Source: Anaerolineales bacterium (GTDB taxonomy: Bacteria > Chloroflexota > Anaerolineae > Epilineales > JAANWY01). From it: DNA of 6,352 nt. Where the stretch lies: the NCBI GenBank assembly GCA_018263655.1, contig JAANWY010000073.1:1-6352 (forward strand), in the 5' to 3' direction. The notes under the pieces are model-generated. The model worked only from the letters and a program-made list of their open reading frames with translations, did not search any database and was not told where the DNA came from. Positions 1-5,372 of this stretch are shown here, in pieces. Positions within the stretch are counted from its first letter, which is position 1; each line of letters begins with the position of its first letter. The translations under genes were made by a program, and so were the position numbers.

Positions 1-213
1 TACAAAATCGTCGACGATTATCCGATTCGCCCCTTCGACAAGCGCGTGTTGGGCGAAGGTCTCCCGACCGAGCCCGATTCGCCTTGGTCAGGAGACCTTC
101 GGCGATCAAAGGTCGGGAGACCGGCCACAGCGGGGGGTTGGGTAGTTAGTCTGTGTCTACATCATGACCGAAATTGTTCTCAGAAACGTTACCAAAGAAT
201 TCGGCGCTGGTGA
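1..213 (+). CDS. Possible C-terminal tail of an upstream gene (5' partial, doubtful)
   Basis: Frame 1 is open from the left edge to a TGA at 211-213, which would overlap the ABC ATPase gene by 50 nt. The first 16 or so codons read plausibly as protein (YKIVDDYPIRPFDKRV) with GC-rich third positions. The rest runs through the inverted and direct repeats at 54-122 and looks like translated repeat DNA. Frames 2 and 3 are also open until TAG at 143-145 and TAG at 147-149, so an open frame here carries little weight. A solute-binding protein gene would be expected upstream of this transporter, but the visible residues do not identify one. The whole stretch may instead be intergenic. Confidence 0.2.
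   Translation, partial: YKIVDDYPIRPFDKRVLGEGLPTEPDSPWSGDLRRSKVGRPATAGGWVVSLCLHHDRNCSQKRYQRIRRW
22..83. repeat. 10-bp direct repeat in the operon leader
   Basis: The 10-mer CCGATTCGCC occurs at 22-31 and again at 74-83. The second copy covers most of the loop of the hairpin at 54-101 and its first downstream-arm base. CCTTCG directly follows the first copy (32-37) and recurs at 96-101, so the repeat cluster may begin near position 22 rather than at 54. The repeat is short and could be chance taken alone. It gains weight from the other repeats beside it. Confidence 0.4.
54..101. repeat. Long imperfect hairpin (REP-like) upstream of the ABC operon
   Basis: Bases 54-72 pair with 83-101 across a 10-nt loop (73-82). 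Of the 19 stem positions, 17 are Watson-Crick, one is G70·T85 wobble and one is a C65·A90 mismatch. No T-run follows on either strand, so it does not look like a standard intrinsic terminator. The stem is GC-rich and lies about 60 nt before the ATG of the first transporter gene. It could be a dispersed intergenic palindrome, a factor-dependent stop or processing site for an upstream gene, or a leader structure. The sequence alone does not decide. Confidence 0.75.
58..122. repeat. Perfect 12-bp inverted pair with a third, near-identical direct copy
   Basis: GGTCTCCCGACC at 58-69 is the exact reverse complement of GGTCGGGAGACC at 111-122. A third copy in the same orientation as the latter, GGTCAGGAGACC, lies at 86-97 and differs by one base. 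The 58-69 arm can therefore pair with either downstream copy, which makes the two hairpins mutually exclusive. Pairing does not extend beyond 12 bp for the 58-69/111-122 combination. The three-copy arrangement suggests a degenerate repeat element or a switching leader. Confidence 0.75.
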
Positions 214-1249
214 CGACCGCGTCATCGCTGTCGATGATCTAACGGTGACCGTCCAAGATCAGGAATTCTTCAGTTTGCTGGGGCCCTCAGGGTGTGGTAA
301 GACGACCACCTTGCGACTCATCGCCGGCTTCGAGCGTCCATCGAAGGGTCAGGTGATTATTGATGGACAAACCGTCAACGACATTCCCCCGAACCGGCGT
401 CAAATTGGGATTGTGTTCCAGAGCTACGCCCTGTTTCCACACCTAACCGTCTTCGAGAACTGCGCGTTCGGACTCCACGCCCGCGGCCTGCCCGAACCTG
501 AAATTCAGGACAAAGCGAATGAAGTGCTGAAACTGGTCCATTTGTCGGAGATGGCCGATCGCCGGCCCAGCCAACTGTCTGGCGGCCAGCAGCAGCGGGT
601 GGCCATCGCTCGCTCCCTGGCAATCGAGCCCCGCATCATCCTGTTCGATGAACCGCTATCGAACCTGGATGCGAAATTGCGGGTCGAGATGCGGGGGGAA
701 CTGGTGCGGCTTCAGCGCCGGCTGGGTATCACAGCCCTGTACGTGACGCACGACCAAGAGGAGGCACTGGCTATCTCTGACCGTGTGGCGGTATTGGATG
801 CCGGCCGGCTGCAGCAAGTTGGGGAACCATGGGAGTTATACGAGCACCCCCAAACGCACTTCGTCGCCGACTTCCTCGGTCGTACCAACCTCATCGAGGC
901 CACCGTGGTAGAGCGCCAAGCAAATAGCTGGCTACACGTCCGTACGGCAAGCGGCTTAGAACTACTGGCCGGGGCTGGACGATTGGATCGGACAGCCGGC
1001 CAGACCGTATGGGTGACAACCAAGGCTGAGAAGATTCAGATTCATCCGAACGACGGCGGGGGCGTGAACCTGATCCCAGGGACAGTCACTGAGGTCCAAT
1101 ACATTGGACCCAAGCTGGACCTGTCGGTGCAACTGGACGATGGTCAGATCCTGTTGACTTCTAATGAGCCCACGTTGGAACTGCGCCGGCTGCAACGGGG
1201 CGATCCGGTGACAATTCAGATCCCGCCCGAGATGCTGTATGTCATTTAA
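164..1249 (+). CDS. ABC transporter ATP-binding protein (PotA/FbpC/AfuC-like importer ATPase)
   Basis: This 361-residue cytoplasmic ATPase should power import through the permease encoded just downstream. The nucleotide-binding domain is complete: Walker A GPSGCGKT at residues 40-47, Q-loop Gln86, signature LSGGQQQR at 138-145, Walker B RIILFDEP at 157-164 with catalytic Glu163, D-loop SNLDA at 166-170 and switch His196. The region after about 240 is a TOBE-type tail, with its clearest part at about 301-361 (GTVTEVQYIG). The usual RPE-like segment there reads TKAEKI. Length and layout match the PotA/FbpC/UgpC group. That group spans polyamine, ferric, sugar and sugar-phosphate importers, so the ATPase does not reveal the substrate. 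ATG164 is the only sensible start, because the frame is closed by TAG at 143-145. No clear Shine-Dalgarno sequence precedes it. Confidence 0.95.
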   Translation: MTEIVLRNVTKEFGAGDDRVIAVDDLTVTVQDQEFFSLLGPSGCGKTTTLRLIAGFERPSKGQVIIDGQTVNDIPPNRRQIGIVFQSYALFPHLTVFENCAFGLHARGLPEPEIQDKANEVLKLVHLSEMADRRPSQLSGGQQQRVAIARSLAIEPRIILFDEPLSNLDAKLRVEMRGELVRLQRRLGITALYVTHDQEEALAISDRVAVLDAGRLQQVGEPWELYEHPQTHFVADFLGRTNLIEATVVERQANSWLHVRTASGLELLAGAGRLDRTAGQTVWVTTKAEKIQIHPNDGGGVNLIPGTVTEVQYIGPKLDLSVQLDDGQILLTSNEPTLELRRLQRGDPVTIQIPPEMLYVI

Positions 1250-1269
1250 ACGTCATCTGAGACAAGACC

Positions 1270-3003
1270 ATGGCTGAAGCACGCACGTGGACTGAAGCGA
1301 TCAAACCCAAGACATTTCCGTGGCGACGGGTATTATTATCCCCCTACTTCTGGCTGGCTTTACCCGTTGCGTGGGTGATTGTTGCCTACATCATCTACCC
1401 CTTCACGTCCCTAATCTACACGAGCATCACCAGCCGAACGGGTGAGGCTCTCACCCTGGCCCACTATCTACTCTTCGTTGACATCAAATCGACCTACTTC
1501 CTCGCGTTTCTGCGTAGCTTGCGGGTAGCCGTCGTAGTGGTCTCTCTGACGACGATGTTAGGCATCGGACTGGCGTTTCTGTTCACACGCTTCGACTTCC
1601 CGGGGCGCAATGTGATGTACAGTATGGCCGTCATGCCCCTGGTGCTCCCCGGCTTTGTAGCTGCGTACGCTTACCTGATGCTCTACGGTCGTTTCGGGAT
1701 CGTCACGCGGCTGTGGAACCTGATCGCCACCGGGGAGCTGGGTCAGGCGTCCATCTATCTGGATCGCTACTCGGGGGTGGTGACAGTACAGACAGTGGCC
1801 TATCTCCCGTTCATGTTCCTGACGATCTCGGCCGTCATGGCGCGGTTAGACCCAGCCATGGAGGAAGCCGCCTTGAGCCTGGGCGCTTCTCGCTGGCGCA
1901 TTTTCTTTAAGGTCATCCTGCCGCTTCTAGCCCCAGGCATTGCGGCCGGCGCCATCCTCGTCTTCTCCAGCTCTATGGCGGACTTCGGCACCCCACTGTT
2001 TATGGAGTACGAAGCTTTTACTGTCAGTATCTTCAAGGCCAAGATTGCAAATGAAACAAACATCTCTGCAGCGATGAGCGTGATCCTCACCTTGGCCTCG
2101 CTGGCGGCTCTCTATGTCGTGCGCACGTATCTGGAGCAACGGGAGTACGCCAGCCTGGGCCGAGGCTCCACTCGCCCCCCTCGAAAGCTCCAGGGCTGGC
2201 GACGTGCGGCGGCAATGAGCGTCGCGGCCCTCACCCTGATCGTCATGCTGCTGCCGCTCGGGATGATCATCGTCATGTCCTTCACCGACGTCCAGCATTG
2301 GTCAGTACGGGAGCTATTGCCACCTTACTTTCATATAGAACACTACTTTAGCCTGTTCAAGGGAACACTGTTTCGGGCGCTACGCAACTCGTTGACCTTT
2401 GCCACGTTGGCCACGCTGATGGCCGTCGTCTACGGCACCGTGGTGGCCTACCTGCTCACCCGGCGCCGCTTCGTCGGTCAGAGAATTCTGGATGCCCTGG
2501 TCACGTCGCCCTATGTGATCCCCGGCACGGTAGTCGGCGTAGCTTACATCATCGCCTTTAACCGCCGCAGTCCCTTCTCCCTGGGTACGATCTGGGTTGC
2601 CACGCCGGTTATCATCATCGCGGCTCTGTTCATGCGCCGCTCGGCCTACGTCATCCGCTCGGTGGTGGCGTCGTTCCAACAGATGGATGCCAGCGTGGAA
2701 GAGGCGGCTCTCAGTCTGGGCGCCTCGTGGACGTATGCCTTTCGCCGGATAACGGTGCCCATGATTCTACCGGGGCTGGTAGCCGGCGGCCTGCTGTGCT
2801 TTGTCACCGGCGTGGCCGAGCTGAGCACCAGCATTCTACTCTACACCTCTGCCACACAAACTATCCCTATCACCATCTACCAGTTGGTCTACAACTCATC
2901 CATCGGCCAGGCCTCAGCCCTGGGCATCGTCCAGGTCTTAGTCGTCCTCACCTCGCTAATAATCATCAACCGCACCGTCGGTATCCGCTCTCTTCAACTA
3001 TGA
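1270..3003 (+). CDS. Fused two-domain ABC importer permease (FbpB/AfuB-like)
   Basis: This 577-residue inner-membrane protein carries two binding-protein-dependent permease domains in one chain, as in FbpB and AfuB. About 12 hydrophobic segments are visible, near residues 30-50, 84-106, 115-140, 168-190, 212-236, 267-287, 314-338, 375-397, 405-430, 441-460, 497-520 and 550-569. A basic linker at about 288-312 joins the halves. Each half has the EAA loop that contacts the ATPase: EEAALSLGAS at 198-207 and again at 477-486, each followed by a basic stretch and a LPxxxPGxxAG-like or VPxxLPGLVAG-like segment. The gene starts 20 bp after the ATPase stop with only a weak GAGA upstream. Its TGA is shared with the start of the next gene (ATGA at 3000-3003). 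Fused permeases of this type serve ferric, thiamine-like and hexose-phosphate importers. The substrate here is not determinable from the permease. Confidence 0.94.
   Translation: MAEARTWTEAIKPKTFPWRRVLLSPYFWLALPVAWVIVAYIIYPFTSLIYTSITSRTGEALTLAHYLLFVDIKSTYFLAFLRSLRVAVVVVSLTTMLGIGLAFLFTRFDFPGRNVMYSMAVMPLVLPGFVAAYAYLMLYGRFGIVTRLWNLIATGELGQASIYLDRYSGVVTVQTVAYLPFMFLTISAVMARLDPAMEEAALSLGASRWRIFFKVILPLLAPGIAAGAILVFSSSMADFGTPLFMEYEAFTVSIFKAKIANETNISAAMSVILTLASLAALYVVRTYLEQREYASLGRGSTRPPRKLQGWRRAAAMSVAALTLIVMLLPLGMIIVMSFTDVQHWSVRELLPPYFHIEHYFSLFKGTLFRALRNSLTFATLATLMAVVYGTVVAYLLTRRRFVGQRILDALVTSPYVIPGTVVGVAYIIAFNRRSPFSLGTIWVATPVIIIAALFMRRSAYVIRSVVASFQQMDASVEEAALSLGASWTYAFRRITVPMILPGLVAGGLLCFVTGVAELSTSILLYTSATQTIPITIYQLVYNSSIGQASALGIVQVLVVLTSLIIINRTVGIRSLQL
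3000..3003 (+). other. ATGA stop-start overlap (translational coupling)
   Basis: The HAD gene's ATG at 3000-3002 overlaps the permease's TGA at 3001-3003. No Shine-Dalgarno sequence is visible in the preceding bases (gctctcttcaact), so initiation most likely depends on ribosomes finishing the permease. This fixes the HAD start even though its frame is open further upstream. Confidence 0.85.
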
Positions 3004-3848
3004 GCCCAGCAAATCAATCCGCCCTGGTCATTTCTTTCGATATGGACCAGGTACTCGTACCAAGCCCTATTGGCAATCGCATCTTCCCCCTAGTTGCGGC
3101 TGAACTAGCCCAAGAGATCACCAACCATCGAACAGGGTCTCCCGAGGTTATGGCCGGCAAGCTCCGTCACCGCGTCCACGAGGAGTGGCAACATCGCCTG
3201 CGCAATGGCGATGACATCGTGTCAGCTTACGATTGGGACGACATTTTCACCGTCACCGTACAGCGTCTGGGTCTGTCACGTCAGGTGTACATCGCGCCCT
3301 ATGTGGAAGCGTTCTGCGAGCACCCTCATAACCTCCCGACTTATCCCGAAGTGCCAGAGCAGCTGGCCAATCTGCGCGAGCAAGGAGCGCGCTTGCTGTT
3401 GGTGACCAACGGGCACGCCCGTTATCAGTTGCCAATCCTCCGGGCTCTGGGTCTGGATCCTTTCTTCCACCGCATCGCCACACCCGATCGGGTCGGGTAC
3501 GGCAAGCCCGATCCTCGTATATTCAGGTGGGCATTTCGAAGTCTGGCCGGCCAACGCAACGTTCACGTCGGCGACCGGCTCGTGCACGATGTGTACGGGG
3601 CCCGCCGGGCAGGGTTGGAAACTGTCTGGTTCAAGCGCGATCTTCCGCCAGAGTTGGCGGAGTTGCCGCCAGACGAGCGGCTGGCAGCGTCCGGCACACA
3701 ATTCTTGATCGAGACAGAGTTGGCCGAAGAGTGCGTGATAGTAGACAAACTCACACCCTATTGGCCAGAGCACGTAGCCAAGAATCTGGCCGAGTTGCCG
3801 GCACTGCTGGGCCTGGCACAGGGAACGAAGTCGCGCGACGAGGCGTAA
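3000..3848 (+). CDS. HAD-superfamily hydrolase (subfamily IA-like, probable phosphatase)
   Basis: This 282-residue soluble protein carries all four HAD motifs. Motif I is FDMDQVL, with nucleophile Asp14 and general acid/base Asp16. Motif II is LLVTNGH with Thr136. Motif III is GKPDPRIF with Lys169. Motif IV is GDRLVHDV with Asp192 and Asp197. Residues between about 20 and 115 form a helical C1-type cap. Motif I is atypical: the usual DxDGT is DxDQV here, so the common glycine is a glutamine. The tail after motif IV (about 212-282) is longer than in many IA members and has an acidic, proline-rich stretch near 216-226. HAD-IA enzymes usually dephosphorylate small metabolites, though some are dehalogenases or phosphonatases. 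Being coupled to the permease gene suggests it acts on the imported compound. The 273 upstream in-frame bases lie inside the permease gene and are not coding in this frame. Confidence 0.88.
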   Translation: MSPANQSALVISFDMDQVLVPSPIGNRIFPLVAAELAQEITNHRTGSPEVMAGKLRHRVHEEWQHRLRNGDDIVSAYDWDDIFTVTVQRLGLSRQVYIAPYVEAFCEHPHNLPTYPEVPEQLANLREQGARLLLVTNGHARYQLPILRALGLDPFFHRIATPDRVGYGKPDPRIFRWAFRSLAGQRNVHVGDRLVHDVYGARRAGLETVWFKRDLPPELAELPPDERLAASGTQFLIETELAEECVIVDKLTPYWPEHVAKNLAELPALLGLAQGTKSRDEA

Positions 3849-3850
3849 CC

Positions 3851-4615
3851 ATGGCCCATTCAGGCACACAGACAGAAGCGCTAGCTGTGCCCGGGCATGG
3901 GATCATAGACACAGACACCATCGCCGGCTTCTGGCCTCAGCGCCCGGCAGACATCTCCACTGGACGTCTGCTACAGATGATGGACCAGCACGACGTGGCC
4001 CAGGCTTGCGTCGTCTCGGCGCGCGGCATCTTCTACGACGACGCCGACGGCAACACCGAGACCTTGGCCTGGTGCCGCGCCGAACCGCGCTTCACTCCCG
4101 TCGGCACGCTTGACCTGCGCAAATTCGTGGGTTACCAGGACGAAATCCAGCGCCTGACCGCGGCCGGCGTCAAGCTGTGGCGGCTTTTCCCCGAGCTCCA
4201 AGGCTGGACCCTGGACCTGGCGTCCTTTCGCCGGGTGCTGAATGCCCTGGACAACGCCGGCGCTGTGCTCTTTATCAGCGGGCAACCCAGCACAGTGGTT
4301 CGGGCCACGGCCGGCGCCAGCTTGCCCATCATCCTGGGTCTACACTTCTATCAAATGGCCGACTTGCTAGCCGTGCTCGAAGAAGGAGCAGACCTCCACA
4401 TATCTACCCGGTTGCTGCATGGGCCAGGCGTGCTGGAGACTCTGGTCGAGGTGATGGGCCACGAGCGGCTCATCTTCGGTTCTGGCGCACCGCTCTCTTC
4501 ACTGGGCAGTGCGCTCAAACGGATAGCCGTGGCAGAACTGACAAGCGAGCAGCGAGCAGCCATCTTGGGCGGCAATCTGCGCCGACTGCTCGCGGAGGAG
4601 CGCCATGATCATTGA
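3851..4615 (+). CDS. Amidohydrolase-2-like protein lacking metal ligands (probable pseudoenzyme)
   Basis: This 254-residue protein aligns by eye along its whole length with the next gene's amidohydrolase. Shared landmarks are IID near residue 18, the strand AGVKLWRLF (105-113), PIILG (159-163), LIFGSGAP (207-214) and a GGNLRRLL end (240-247). Every expected ligand is replaced. The N-terminal HxH becomes D22 and I24, the strand-5 His becomes Ser143, the catalytic His after ILG becomes Leu164 (a His sits one position later) and the terminal Asp becomes Gly212. The fold looks intact, with no frameshift or stop, so this is a diverged gene rather than a decaying one. It could be a regulatory or structural partner of the downstream paralog, or a non-metal enzyme. 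ATG3851 follows the HAD stop by 2 bp, with GAGG at 3840-3843 as a weak ribosome site. The stop overlaps the next gene by 11 bp. Confidence 0.82.
   Translation: MAHSGTQTEALAVPGHGIIDTDTIAGFWPQRPADISTGRLLQMMDQHDVAQACVVSARGIFYDDADGNTETLAWCRAEPRFTPVGTLDLRKFVGYQDEIQRLTAAGVKLWRLFPELQGWTLDLASFRRVLNALDNAGAVLFISGQPSTVVRATAGASLPIILGLHFYQMADLLAVLEEGADLHISTRLLHGPGVLETLVEVMGHERLIFGSGAPLSSLGSALKRIAVAELTSEQRAAILGGNLRRLLAEERHDH
4594..4600 (+). promoter_or_regulatory. Strong Shine-Dalgarno for the intact amidohydrolase
   Basis: GGAGGAG lies within the 3' end of the preceding gene, four bases before ATG4605. It supports a start there despite the 11-bp overlap with the upstream stop. Confidence 0.75.
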
Positions 4616-5360
4616 CGCCCATGCTCATTTCGGCAAGGTGTACTATCCCATTGCATACCTGACGGCAGAGGATATTCTGGCATACATGGACCAGGAGGGT
4701 ATTGACATCAGTATCCTCTCCTCCACCCTGGCCATCACCTACGACTTCCGTGAGGGAAACCGCGAGCTGGCAGCAGCCATCCACGGGCATCCCCGACTGC
4801 TCGGCTACGTTTCCGTCAACTTGAACTACCCGGAGGAGTCAATCGAGGAACTGGCCCGCTATCTGGGCCAGAGCAAGTGTGCCGGCAACCAGTTCGTAGG
4901 CGTAAAGGTGCACCCGCTGCTGGCCAAACGCCGGTACGACACGCCAGAGGGCGAGGCTCTGACCCGCGCCGTGGCCGACTACGGCGTGCCCATCCTGGTC
5001 CACACCTTCAACTCACCTCTGGAATCGCCGTGGAACGTTGTGCCGGCTGCTAAAGCGAACCCAGACGCACCCATCATCCTGGGGCACATGGGTGGTGAAG
5101 CCTGGTGGGAGGGAGTGCGCGCCGCGCAGGAATCGCCCAACCTCTACCTAGAAATCTGCGGAACCCGGACCGATCCGGAGAAGGTGCGCGCGGGCATCGC
5201 GGCTGTCGGCGCCGAGCGCGTCCTCTTCGGCACCGACGCCATCTGGTTCGACGCCGCCCACATGCTTGGGGCTATCGAGGATGCCGGCCTATCATCATCT
5301 GAGCGAACCCTCATCATGGGGGAAAACGCTAAGCGGCTGTTCAAGCTTGAAGGAACATGA
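4605..5360 (+). CDS. Amidohydrolase family 2 protein (metal-dependent, TIM-barrel hydrolase)
   Basis: This 251-residue protein has the full PF04909-type pattern: IDAHAHFG with metal ligands His6 and His8, VKVHP with Lys101 and His103, VHTF with His133, ILGHMGG with His161, and LFGTDA with Asp211. It ends with the usual GENAKRLF helix (239-246). By analogy with ACMSD-type members, His6, His8, His133 and Asp211 would hold the metal and His161 would assist catalysis. The family includes sugar lactonases, other hydrolases and decarboxylases, so the exact reaction is unknown. A lactonase-like role would fit the dehydrogenase encoded next door, but this is inference. At 251 residues it is compact compared with members of about 300. 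The gene is coupled to its degenerate paralog by the 11-bp overlap and has its own strong ribosome site. Confidence 0.9.
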   Translation: MIIDAHAHFGKVYYPIAYLTAEDILAYMDQEGIDISILSSTLAITYDFREGNRELAAAIHGHPRLLGYVSVNLNYPEESIEELARYLGQSKCAGNQFVGVKVHPLLAKRRYDTPEGEALTRAVADYGVPILVHTFNSPLESPWNVVPAAKANPDAPIILGHMGGEAWWEGVRAAQESPNLYLEICGTRTDPEKVRAGIAAVGAERVLFGTDAIWFDAAHMLGAIEDAGLSSSERTLIMGENAKRLFKLEGT

Positions 5361-5366
5361 AGGAGG
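5360..5366 (+). promoter_or_regulatory. Shine-Dalgarno that fixes the GTG start of the oxidoreductase
   Basis: AAGGAGG overlaps the last base of the previous stop codon (TGA 5358-5360) and sits six bases before GTG5373. No ATG is available in the right frame before the Rossmann motif. The nearby TTG at 5371 is in another frame, so this site decides the start. Confidence 0.85.
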
Positions 5367-5372
5367 AGATTT

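Noticed and set aside
54..101. Hairpin as a classical rho-independent terminator
   Set aside because: The stem is strong but no T-run follows on the + strand (GCGATCAAAGG comes next), and none lies on the other side for the - strand.
2727..2999. Longer form of the HAD protein using an upstream in-frame start
   Set aside because: The extra 91 residues lie wholly inside the permease gene, read as low-complexity His/Pro/Arg-rich sequence and precede the normal HAD N-terminus. The ATGA junction gives a better start.
3136..3145. Extra copy of the leader repeat (GGTCTCCCGA) inside the HAD gene
   Set aside because: Only 10 bases match 58-67, it is in coding sequence and it has no partner arm nearby. 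It is probably chance in GC-rich DNA.
3527..3850. Longer form of the degenerate amidohydrolase starting inside the HAD gene
   Set aside because: The extension is Arg-rich out-of-frame translation of the HAD coding sequence. ATG3851 sits immediately after the HAD stop and before the family's N-terminal strand.
3276..3869. Long open frame of 197 codons on the minus strand
   Set aside because: It lies antisense to the HAD gene, shows no recognisable motif and is explained by GC-rich coding on the other strand.
3851..4615. Degenerate amidohydrolase as a decaying pseudogene
   Set aside because: The frame is uninterrupted, length matches the intact paralog, structural landmarks are kept and the gene is tightly coupled on both sides. 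Changes concentrate at ligand positions, which fits repurposing better than decay.
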